From positions 1 to 39,841 of the forward strand of contig JAIRVA010000011.1 of the NCBI GenBank assembly GCA_031254155.1: a DNA stretch of 39,841 bases, given 5' to 3'. Of this stretch, positions 32,280-38,722 are shown piece by piece. Source of the DNA: Propionibacteriaceae bacterium. GTDB taxonomy: Bacteria; Actinomycetota; Actinomycetes; Propionibacteriales; Propionibacteriaceae. Position 1 is the stretch's first letter. Every line of letters begins with the position of its first letter. The position numbers and the translations under genes are program-made. Below the pieces are notes generated by a model. That model saw only the letters and a list, made by a program, of their open reading frames with translations. It made no database searches and was not told the origin of the DNA.

Positions 32280-32701
32280 CTGGACGGTACGTTCTGATCG
32301 ACTCGAGCGTACCTTTGTACGCGCTCGGGCAAGAGTCGCCGTGGCGGGCAGCCTGCCGACAGGTACTGGCGGATCTCGCGAGTGGTGAACTCGTGGGCAT
32401 TGCGAGTACGGAAATGATCCAGGAGGTTGTGCACCATCGTCTCCGCATGACGGGTGACTCCGGACTGGCCGTGGCCGATGCCCGGGACGTGGCGGAACTG
32501 GTGACAGTCGTCCCGTTTGACGAGCCGGTACTGGCACGGGCGCTTGAGTTGATCGAACACACTGGGATCCGGGGCCGGGACGCCGTTCACGCGGCCACTG
32601 CCCTGGCCCACGGCGTCGACTGTGTCGTGTCCACCGATCCGGCCTTTGACCTGCCCGAGCTGTCCCGGGTGGACCCGGTCGCCCTGTCGAACGCTGCCTA
32701 G
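32276..32701 (+). CDS. vapC: PIN-domain ribonuclease toxin (VapC-like), partner of the RHH antitoxin
   Basis: A 141-residue PIN-domain protein. Metal-binding acids are visible at Asp9 (YVLIDSSVPLYAL), Glu46-Glu50 (ASTEMIQEVV), Asp101 (RGRDAVHAATAL) and the STDPAFD motif near 119. VapC toxins cut tRNA or rRNA when the antitoxin is lost. GTG start at 32276 overlaps the antitoxin stop, so translation is coupled. All four acids are present, so the toxin looks active. Confidence 0.85.
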   Translation: MTGRYVLIDSSVPLYALGQESPWRAACRQVLADLASGELVGIASTEMIQEVVHHRLRMTGDSGLAVADARDVAELVTVVPFDEPVLARALELIEHTGIRGRDAVHAATALAHGVDCVVSTDPAFDLPELSRVDPVALSNAA

Positions 32702-32741
32702 TCGTTCCGCGTGATCCTCACGGCATTGCTCCAGGGGGGCG

Positions 32742-33026
32742 TCAGCCGACCTTAACGCGATACCGTTGTCGGGCGGCTTCAGCCGTCGTTCCTAGCGCCA
32801 AGCCAATCTTGTGCCATGACTGACCCTCCCGACGGGCAGATTGCACGAGTCGTTCCGCTGCCGTCTCCAGAGTTCGCTGCTGGTGCCGTACGCGACGAAG
32901 TTCCATGAGGGGCGGCACAGGTACACCGGGACTCGGCTCAACACCGGCCTCGAAGCGATCTGCCAGCTAGTCTCCCCAGTCGGCGAGGTCCTTGCGCTCT
33001 GCACTCGTCAGGGTATCCATGATCAT
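32742..33026 (-). pseudogene. Helix-turn-helix antitoxin gene with an in-frame TAG
   Basis: ATG at 33026 is inside the stop of the gene above (ATGA) and has GGAGG upstream. Codon 20 is TAG (32967-32969), but the frame then continues for 74 codons to TGA at 32742-32744. Before the stop it reads MIMDTLTSAERKDLADWGD; after it LADRFEAGVEPSPGVPV and a C-terminal helix-turn-helix, SARREGQSWHKIGLALGTTAEAARQRYR. Both parts match the usual layout of a small HTH antitoxin paired with a BrnT-like toxin. The stop would remove the DNA-binding end, so the toxin next to it may be unguarded unless it is also inactive or the stop is an error. Confidence 0.65.
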
Positions 33027-33268
33027 TGTGCCAGTCCTCCTTTTCTCAGCGTCTCGTTTCTCGCCACCATCGCGTGGACCAGGCAGATCGCGTCGTAGTC
33101 TGCCCGTTCGACAGCGCCGACCTCAATCAGAGTCGTTCCAGAGCGGGCTGGTCCGATGTACATCACCAGTATTCTGGGCCCGGAGTCATCGGAAAAGGCC
33201 GCTACAGCGAAGTCGTAGGCGTGCATGGTGTCCGCATTTGCTATCCCGTGCCGATGAGCGGATGGCAA
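33023..33268 (-). CDS. BrnT/DUF4258-like toxin-type small protein
   Basis: An 81-residue protein with TTG start at 33268; the frame also runs upstream (PDPLI before the TTG) without another usable start. The core ILVMYIGPARSGTTLIEVGAV and the AICLVHAM end form the beta-sheet pattern of BrnT/RelE-like small toxins (RxLVIGxxxxGxLLEVV ... IIHAM), and the HRHGIANADTMHAYDFAV start fits the helical N-terminus of the actinobacterial variant. ATGA overlap with the broken HTH gene below makes them a pair in the toxin-first order. No catalytic residue is certain. Confidence 0.6.
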   Translation of the reverse strand: MPSAHRHGIANADTMHAYDFAVAAFSDDSGPRILVMYIGPARSGTTLIEVGAVERADYDAICLVHAMVARNETLRKGGLAQ

Positions 33269-33296
33269 GATCAGCGGATCTGGCGGCGCGTCTGAG

Positions 33297-33671
33297 TTAC
33301 GTGAGGGCGACCCCGTAGGCCGCGAACTGGCGGTCGCTGGTCATGATCGTGAGATCCTCCACCAGGGCCTGGGCGATGAGCATGCGGTCGAAGGGGTCGC
33401 GGTGGATGAGGGGCAGCGTACCCAATCGCGCCGCGTGATCCTCCGTGAAAGGTAGATTGCGGAAGCCGAGACGGTCTGCCACGTGCGCTAGGGCGGTCGG
33501 TGGCTCGGGCAGCTTGCCGATACTGGCCTTGACTGCGATTTCCGCGAGACTGATGGCTGACACCCAGACCTCGTTACCGGGGTCGGTCAGCAGGTCGCGC
33601 CGGACGGAGTCGAGGTCACTTGAGTCGGCGAGAACCCACAACAATGCGTTGGTGTCCACTAGGATCCTCAC
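33297..33671 (-). CDS. vapC: PIN-domain ribonuclease toxin (VapC-like), partner of the Phd antitoxin
   Basis: A 124-residue PIN protein. Asp6 (RILVDTNALLWVL), Glu45 (VSAISLAEIAVKASIGKL) and Asp93 (IHRDPFDRMLIAQAL) are the metal acids, followed by IMTSDRQFAAYGV. The IHRDPFDRMLIAQA signature is typical of VapC toxins paired with Phd/YefM antitoxins. The start is GTG at 33671, overlapping the antitoxin stop by 4 bases; a longer frame to 33782 runs into the antitoxin gene and is not used. The toxin looks intact. Confidence 0.9.
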   Translation of the reverse strand: MRILVDTNALLWVLADSSDLDSVRRDLLTDPGNEVWVSAISLAEIAVKASIGKLPEPPTALAHVADRLGFRNLPFTEDHAARLGTLPLIHRDPFDRMLIAQALVEDLTIMTSDRQFAAYGVALT

Positions 33672-33940
33672 GAGGTCGCCCCCGCGGGGGTATCGTCGGC
33701 GACCGTCTCGTCGCCGTACCATAGCCGGTCGTCGTCTGGCGTGTACGCGTCCCAGCCGTCCGGGATGGTGTAGTCCTTCCACAGCCCGAGCGTTCGGACG
33801 ACCGGCGAAACGCCGGGCGGGGGAGCAATCCGCGCGACCGGGCGGCCGTGACGGGTGAGGACAGTCTCGTACCCGTTCTCCGCGAGAGCGACCAACCGGG
33901 AGAACTGGTTTTTAGCGTCCAAGATACCGACTGCTGTCAT
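33668..33940 (-). CDS. Phd/YefM-type antitoxin
   Basis: A 90-residue protein. Its N-terminal half is the PhdYeFM fold: MTAVGILDAKNQFSRLVALAENGYETVLTRHGRPVARIAPP, in which the DAKNQFS helix and GRPVARI strand are diagnostic. The C-terminal, acidic DYTIPDGWDAYTPDDDRLWYGDE is the disordered part that folds on the toxin. The start is ATG at 33940. A perfect 13-base inverted repeat lies 14 bases upstream, most likely its operator. Confidence 0.9.
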   Translation of the reverse strand: MTAVGILDAKNQFSRLVALAENGYETVLTRHGRPVARIAPPPGVSPVVRTLGLWKDYTIPDGWDAYTPDDDRLWYGDETVADDTPAGATS

Positions 33941-33953
33941 GATCGAATGTTAG

Positions 33954-33983
33954 CAGATTCTGGCCAGATGTGGCCAGAATCTG
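33954..33983. promoter_or_regulatory. Perfect 13-base palindromic operator of the Phd-PIN module
   Basis: CAGATTCTGGCCA (33954-33966) and its exact inverse (33971-33983) are separated by 4 bases, 14 bases upstream of the antitoxin start. Phd/YefM antitoxins repress their operon by binding such repeats. Confidence 0.75.
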
Positions 33984-34017
33984 ACTGGTCGATCACAGTT
34001 GGCTGGTCGACTGCACC

Positions 34018-34101
34018 TCAGCGGATTTGGCGGACCGGGGCGTTTGTACCCCACGCCGCGTCGGCGGTCAAGACGGTGGCTGAGGCGTCAAGCGCGCACA
34101 C
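34018..34101 (-). pseudogene. Remnant of a PIN-domain toxin with its core deleted
   Basis: A 27-residue frame from GTG at 34101, overlapping the end of the AbrB antitoxin gene by 14 bases as a real toxin gene would. It reads VCALDASATVLTADAAWG and ends in PVRQIR. The first residues (xxLDASA) look like the start of a PIN domain and the rest (ATVLTADAAWG ... VRQIR) like its C-terminus, so roughly 100 central residues, including the other metal-binding acids, are missing. Deletion between two LDA-type repeats would explain it. The product cannot be an active nuclease. Confidence 0.6.
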
Positions 34102-34357
34102 CGCCGAGTTCTTCCAGGTCTCGGGCCGCTTCAGCCCGTCGGTCGGCAATGAGTTCGTCGACTACGTTGACGTCGGGGTGCTTCAGGTTGGCCCAGATCT
34201 CATCTCGTAGCTGCTCCCGGGTGCACAATCTCCACCCGTACTCGACGGGGACCATCACCAACTTGACGCCCGGTCTCCAGCCCTCGGCGTCGCAGATGTC
34301 TTGGGGGATGAAAACCTCTCCCTCATCGCCGATCGTCAGTACGACAACGGTGTTCAT
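34088..34357 (-). CDS. AbrB/MazE-type antitoxin left without an intact toxin
   Basis: An 89-residue protein from ATG at 34357. The N-terminal MNTVVVLTIGDEGEVFIPQDICDAEGWRPGVKLVMVPVEYGWRL is a swapped-hairpin AbrB DNA-binding domain. The C-terminal half (REQLRDEIWANLKHPDVNVVDELIADRRAEAARDLEEL) is an acidic helical toxin-binding tail. TACGAT on the minus strand (34364-34369) is 6 bases before the ATG and there is no ribosome site, so the mRNA may be leaderless. The partner PIN gene is only a remnant. A longer frame to 34612 runs into glpK and is shadow. Confidence 0.8.
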   Translation of the reverse strand: MNTVVVLTIGDEGEVFIPQDICDAEGWRPGVKLVMVPVEYGWRLCTREQLRDEIWANLKHPDVNVVDELIADRRAEAARDLEELGGVRA

Positions 34358-34423
34358 TCTGCTATCGTACCAGAGCTGTTCGTCGCGGGGACCCGTCTCG
34401 GGCCGGTCTGGTGGTACCGACAA

Positions 34424-34457
34424 CAAGGGTGCCCCAGGTTTCCCCGGGGCACCCTTG
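34424..34457 (-). terminator. Terminator hairpin after glpK
   Basis: CAAGGGTGCCCC (34424-34435) and GGGGCACCCTTG (34446-34457) pair perfectly over 12 bases with a 10-base loop, 18 bases past the glpK stop. Read on the minus strand it is followed by a short T-rich stretch. It ends the glpF-glpK unit and shields the AbrB gene. Confidence 0.8.
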
Positions 34458-34475
34458 GCTGAGAAGCCCGAAAGC

Positions 34476-35990
34476 TTACTCCGCAACGTCCTCGTCGACC
34501 CAGTTGAAGGTCTTGGTGACGGCCTTCTTCCAGTTGCGGTACAGACGGTCGCGGTGCTCCTCGTCCATCTCCGGGACCCACCGCTTGTCAACGGCCCAGT
34601 TGTCGATGACATCCTGCTCGCCGTTCCAGAAGCCCACGGCGATGCCGGCGGCGTACGCCGCGCCGAGCGCGGTGGTCTCCGCCACGACCGGGCGTACCAC
34701 CGGCACGCCGACCATGTCGGCCTGGAACTGCATGAGGAGGTTGTTGGCGGTCATGCCGCCGTCAACCTTGAGCTCGGCGAGCTTGGCACCCGAGTCGGCC
34801 TCCATGGCGTCCAGGACCTCGCGGGTCTGGAAGGCGGTCGCCTCCAGAGCGGCGCGAGCCAGGTGGCCGCGGTTGACGTACCTGGTCAGGCCGACGATCG
34901 CGCCGCGCGCGTCGCCGCGCCAGTACGGGGCGAACAGGCCGGAGAAGGCCGGGACGAAGTACGCGCCACCATTGTCGTCGACCGACATGGCCAGGGCCTC
35001 GACCTCGGGGGAGGAGTCGAACATCTTCAGGTTGTCGCGCAGCCACTGGATGAGCGAACCGGTGACGGCGATCGAACCCTCGAGCGCGTAGACCGGCTTC
35101 TGGCCGTCGATCTGGTAGCACACCGTGGTGAGCAGGCCGTTCTGGGAGAAGACCGGGGTCTCACCGGTGTTCATCAGCATGAAGCAGCCCGTGCCGTACG
35201 TGTTCTTGGCCTTGCCGACCTCGAAGCACGCCTGGCCGAACGTCGCGGCCTGCTGGTCGCCCAAGTCGCCCGCGATGGGCAGCCCGGCGACGACCGGCTC
35301 CTTGGCCTCGCCGTACACCTTCGACGACGGGACGATCATCGGCAGCATCGAGGCGGGGATCGTCAGCGCCTCGGCCATTTCGGGATCCCACTGGAGCGTC
35401 TGGACGTCCATGAGGAAGGTCCGGGAGGCGTTGGTGACGTCGATGATGTGCATGCCGTCGTTGACGCCGCCGGTCAGGTTCCAGATCAGCCAGCAGTCAA
35501 TCGTGCCCATGAGCAGGTCGCCGGCCTCCGCCGCGGCGCGCGCGCCCTCGACGTTGTCCAGGATCCACTTGACCTTGGGGCCGCAGAAGTACGTCGCCAG
35601 GGGCAGACCGACCTTGTGCTGGTACTTGTACTGGTCGCCGCCGCCGAGCTCGTCGACGATGGCCTGGGTCCGGGTGTCCTGCCAGACGATGGCGTTGTAA
35701 ACGGGCTTGCCCGTGTGCTTGTCCCACACCACCGTGGTCTCACGCTGGTTGGTGATGCCGATGGCCGCGATGTCGTCCTTGGTGACAGCGGCGGCGTGGA
35801 GCGCGCCGGTGATGACCTGGACCGTCCGGGTCCAGATCTCAATCGGGTCGTGCTCGACCCAGCCGGCGCGCGGGAAGATCTGCTCGTGTTCGAGCTGATG
35901 GCTGCCCACGATGCGCCCGGAGTGGTTGAAGACGATCGCCCGCGAGCTGGTCGTACCGGAATCGATTGCGAGAATGTACTTTTCTGACAT
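34476..35990 (-). CDS. glpK: Glycerol kinase
   Basis: A 504-residue enzyme that phosphorylates glycerol to glycerol-3-phosphate with ATP, trapping it in the cell. FGGY-family features: AIDSGTTSSRAIVF (nucleotide binding, residues 5-19), WVEHDPIEIW, ITNQRETTVVWDKHTGKPVYNAIVWQDTRT (substrate site), the YGTGCFMLMNTG segment near 265 and the late DGGMTANNLLMQFQAD. Length is standard. The start is ATG at 35990 with GGAGGAAC upstream. glpF lies 162 bases before it with a hairpin between, so the two may be partly separately expressed. Confidence 0.96.
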   Translation of the reverse strand: MSEKYILAIDSGTTSSRAIVFNHSGRIVGSHQLEHEQIFPRAGWVEHDPIEIWTRTVQVITGALHAAAVTKDDIAAIGITNQRETTVVWDKHTGKPVYNAIVWQDTRTQAIVDELGGGDQYKYQHKVGLPLATYFCGPKVKWILDNVEGARAAAEAGDLLMGTIDCWLIWNLTGGVNDGMHIIDVTNASRTFLMDVQTLQWDPEMAEALTIPASMLPMIVPSSKVYGEAKEPVVAGLPIAGDLGDQQAATFGQACFEVGKAKNTYGTGCFMLMNTGETPVFSQNGLLTTVCYQIDGQKPVYALEGSIAVTGSLIQWLRDNLKMFDSSPEVEALAMSVDDNGGAYFVPAFSGLFAPYWRGDARGAIVGLTRYVNRGHLARAALEATAFQTREVLDAMEADSGAKLAELKVDGGMTANNLLMQFQADMVGVPVVRPVVAETTALGAAYAAGIAVGFWNGEQDVIDNWAVDKRWVPEMDEEHRDRLYRNWKKAVTKTFNWVDEDVAE

Positions 35991-36103
35991 GTAGTTCCTC
36001 CGAATTGTAAATTTTTAGTGACAAGTGAGTTTGGCTCGAAGCGAGCCAGAGCGGCGGTACGACACTGTCGTAGGTCGTACTGCCAATAGTGAACCGGGTG
36101 TGA

Positions 36104-36140
36104 ACCGGGGCCAAGACCCTGACGGCGACTTGGCCCCGGT
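36104..36140 (-). terminator. Hairpin between glpF and glpK
   Basis: ACCGGGGCCAAG (36104-36115) and CTTGGCCCCGGT (36129-36140) form a perfect 12-base stem with a 13-base loop, 12 bases past the glpF stop. No T-run follows. It probably lowers readthrough or protects the glpF message. A smaller repeat, TGGCTCG/CGAGCCA, lies nearer glpK (about 36033-36049). Confidence 0.7.
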
Positions 36141-36152
36141 CAATCTCATGAG

Positions 36153-36944
36153 TTAGGCGATCGGGCCGAAGGCGCCGTTGAAGGCGAGGTACACGAGCGC
36201 AGCGAGGACGCCGCCGATGATCGGGCCGACGATGGGTACCCACGCGTACCCCCAGTCGGAGCTGCCCTTGTCCTTGACCGGCATGACGGCGTGCCACAAG
36301 CGGGGGCCGAGGTCACGAGCCGGGTTGATGGCGTAGCCGGTCGGCCCGCCGAGCGAGGCGCCGATGCCAACGATGAGCAGGGCGACACCCAGCGCGTTAA
36401 GCCAGCCCATGTTGCCAGCGTTGCCCTGGTAACCCGAAAGCAGGACGACGGTGACCAGCACGAAGGTACCGATCGCCTCAGTGACGCAGTTCCAACCGAG
36501 GGACCGGATGGCCGGGCCCGTCGAGAAGACACCCAGCTTGGTGCCCTCGGGCTGCGGGATGTCGAACTGCTTCTTGTAGGTCAGCCAGCAGAGCCCGGCG
36601 CCCACGAAGGCTCCGAGCACCTGGGCGACAAGGTAGATAGTGACATTGCCTGCGGTCACCGGCACCCCGGCTGCGAGCGTGACTGAGCTGTCGCCCATGT
36701 GGGCCACCACTTTGCCAATGGTCACGGCGGGGTTCAGATGGCCGCCGGACTTGAAGGCGACCAGAACGCCGGCGAAGACACCGATGCCCCATCCCCAGTT
36801 GATCAGGAGCCAGCCGGTCCCGGAGCCTTTGCTTTCATTGAACACGGTGTTGGCGACAACACCAGTGCCCAGGAGCAGCAGTATTGCAGTGCCTGCGAAC
36901 TCGGACAGGAAGATCTGTCCGAGGGATACGTCAAGAAGCACCAT
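36153..36944 (-). CDS. glpF: Glycerol uptake facilitator (aquaglyceroporin)
   Basis: A 263-residue MIP-family channel with six helices and two half-helices. The two NPA motifs are HLNPAVTIGK (near residue 69) and YAINPARDLGPR (near 205), with the Arg of the selectivity filter after the second. It lets glycerol diffuse in for GlpK. The start used is ATG at 36944 with AGAGAGGA just before it (very close); a GTG at 36977 in frame would add 11 residues. It is divergent from the SorC regulator. Confidence 0.93.
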   Translation of the reverse strand: MVLLDVSLGQIFLSEFAGTAILLLLGTGVVANTVFNESKGSGTGWLLINWGWGIGVFAGVLVAFKSGGHLNPAVTIGKVVAHMGDSSVTLAAGVPVTAGNVTIYLVAQVLGAFVGAGLCWLTYKKQFDIPQPEGTKLGVFSTGPAIRSLGWNCVTEAIGTFVLVTVVLLSGYQGNAGNMGWLNALGVALLIVGIGASLGGPTGYAINPARDLGPRLWHAVMPVKDKGSSDWGYAWVPIVGPIIGGVLAALVYLAFNGAFGPIA

Positions 36945-36956
36945 TCCTCTCTTTCT

Positions 36957-36974
36957 GGCATCTGCAATGATGCC
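36957..36974. promoter_or_regulatory. Possible operator between glpF and the SorC regulator
   Basis: GGCATC (36957-36962) and GATGCC (36969-36974) are perfect inverted halves 6 bases apart, in the glpF leader between the two divergent genes. It is short, and could be chance, but is well placed for the SorC protein. Confidence 0.35.
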
Positions 36975-37056
36975 CACTAGTCGATAGGCTTAATCTTGCC
37001 CGTTTTTGGACGCATGATCCACGCCATGGGAGAATGTGCAGATGGAGAGGACGCTT

Positions 37057-38037
37057 ATGCACGACCGGTACGACGATATGTACGAGGCTTGCATCCGCTA
37101 CTACATACAAGACGAAACGATGGAATCCATCGCGCGCCATCTTAAGTTGTCGCGTTCGTCGGTGTCGCGGTTGCTGGCGGAAGCGCGCGGTTCGGGGATG
37201 GTACGGATATCGGTCGAGGCGCCACAGGGCTCATCCTCCCCTGTCGCCCGCAGTGTTGCCGCCATTTTCGGGGTGCGCGTGCACCTGGTGACGGTCGGCG
37301 ACTCGGCGTCCATCGCGACCCGGTTCGAGCGCGTGTCCAAGCTGGCCGCGGCCCTCTTGCGGGACAGCGTCCGGGACGGGCAGTACATCGGGGTGGCGTG
37401 GGGCGTCACGTTGTCGAACATCGTACCTTTTCTCGAAAAACGCTCCTTGCACGATGCCACGATTGTGCAAATGAATGGTGGTACGAACGTCCATGATACG
37501 TCGGCCCGTCACGTCGCTGCTATACTACAATCCCTCTCGGCCAACTTCGACGCCCGCATCGTCCAGTTCCCCGTACCGGCCTTCTTCGACTACGCCGACA
37601 CCAAGCGGGCCATGTGGCGGGAGCGGTCGGTTCAGTTGGTCCTTAACCTCCAAGCCCGGCTTGACATCGCCATTTTCGGTGTCGGCTCGGTCTATGGCCG
37701 CGTCCCGTCCCACGTTTACGCCGCGGGTTTTCTGGATGAGGCCGACCTGGCGCAGGCCAAGGCGCAGGGCGTCGTGGGCGACGTGTGTACGGTATTGATT
37801 CGTGAAAATGGGTCGTACGAGGACATCACTCTCAACCAGCGGGCGTCCGGGCTGACGCCGGCCGAGTTGCAGCGGATCCCCCGGCGCATCGGCGTGGTGG
37901 CCGACCCGTCGCGGGCGGCGGCGCTGCTCGGCGCGCTGCGGGCCCGGACCATGACCGATCTGGTGTGCGACGACTCCACCGCCCGGGCACTGCTCGACCT
38001 CTTCGATCCCGAGGAAGGCCGCAAGGTCCGGGTGTAG
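37057..38037 (+). CDS. SorC-family transcriptional regulator, probable regulator of glpFK
   Basis: A 326-residue protein from ATG at 37057, chosen because GGAGAGG lies 6-7 bases upstream; in-frame ATGs at 37036 and 37042 have no such site. N-terminal HTH (about 8-50: YYIQDETMESIARHLKLSRSSVSRLLAEARGSGMV) followed by the sugar-phosphate-binding domain of SorC/DeoR regulators, with GVAWGVTLSNIV, VQMNGGTN, DIAIFGVGSV and the late GVVADPSRAAALLGALRARTMTDLVCDDSTARALL. Such proteins respond to sugar or polyol phosphates. Its divergent position to glpF makes glycerol-3-phosphate-dependent control of glpFK likely, by context only. Confidence 0.88.
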   Translation: MHDRYDDMYEACIRYYIQDETMESIARHLKLSRSSVSRLLAEARGSGMVRISVEAPQGSSSPVARSVAAIFGVRVHLVTVGDSASIATRFERVSKLAAALLRDSVRDGQYIGVAWGVTLSNIVPFLEKRSLHDATIVQMNGGTNVHDTSARHVAAILQSLSANFDARIVQFPVPAFFDYADTKRAMWRERSVQLVLNLQARLDIAIFGVGSVYGRVPSHVYAAGFLDEADLAQAKAQGVVGDVCTVLIRENGSYEDITLNQRASGLTPAELQRIPRRIGVVADPSRAAALLGALRARTMTDLVCDDSTARALLDLFDPEEGRKVRV

Positions 38038-38065
38038 ATGTCGGATGTGGGGGACTCCGAGCGCG

Positions 38066-38722
38066 TTAGTCCCGCCCGGGCGGGAGGCCGAGTTGGGCGA
38101 CGTCGATGCGCCGGGTGGCGGCGGGTGCCCAGGCGTTCACCTGGCGGGCGTTGGCTTCATCGACCTGCGCCACCCAGTCGGCGGCCGCCTGGGCTGACTT
38201 GCCGAAACGTTGGTGCCGCTCGATCAGGCGGTGGCGGCGCTCGGCGTCGTCGAGGTCGCAGTGCCAGATCTCGTGGACGAGGTGCCGGATGCTGGACCAG
38301 GGGGCGGCGGGGGCGAGCAGGTAGTTGCCCTCGGTGATCACGACGTGGCAGTCCGGGGCGACGGCCAACCCGGCGGCGAGGGGCTGCTCGAGGGTCCGGT
38401 CGAACTCCGGCGCGTACACCACGTGGTCGCGCTCGGTCCGCAGTCGTTGCAGGAGGGCGAGGTACCCCCAGCCGTCGAACGTGTCCAGCGCACCCTTGCG
38501 CTCCCGCCGGCCGAGCGCGGCCAGCTGGGCATCGCTTAAGTGGAATCCGTCCATCGGCACACGGGTGGCCGGTACGCCGGCGGCGGTGAGCGCGGCGGCG
38601 AGGTGCCAGGCCAGCGTCGACTTGCCCGCCCCCGGGGCGCCCGAGAGGCCCAACAGGATGCGGTCGTTGGTCGTGTCGGCCAGCGTGATTGCGGCGTCGA
38701 CCAGAGCGGTCAAAGTGGTCAT
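38066..38722 (-). CDS. P-loop nucleoside/sugar kinase (FrcK/PRK09270-like)
   Basis: A 218-residue kinase of the uridine kinase-like P-loop group. Walker A GLSGAPGAGKSTLAWHLA (about 25-42), MDGFHLSDAQL (the Asp-Gly-Phe-His substrate segment), RKGALDTFDGWGYLALLQRL, YAPEFDRTLEQP, VVITEGNYLL (Walker B-like) and WHCDLDDAERRHRLIERH. Proteins with this DGFHxxxxxL/RKGxxxTFD pattern are annotated as nucleoside or fructose-transport-associated kinases. Its ATG overlaps the upstream mannitol-dehydrogenase-like gene by 4 bases, so both act in one polyol or sugar-acid pathway. Confidence 0.85.
   Translation of the reverse strand: MTTLTALVDAAITLADTTNDRILLGLSGAPGAGKSTLAWHLAAALTAAGVPATRVPMDGFHLSDAQLAALGRRERKGALDTFDGWGYLALLQRLRTERDHVVYAPEFDRTLEQPLAAGLAVAPDCHVVITEGNYLLAPAAPWSSIRHLVHEIWHCDLDDAERRHRLIERHQRFGKSAQAAADWVAQVDEANARQVNAWAPAATRRIDVAQLGLPPGRD

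Noticed and set aside
33999..35987. A 662-codon open frame on the plus strand
   Set aside because: It lies opposite glpK and the AbrB gene and has shadow composition; the minus-strand genes have clear family motifs.
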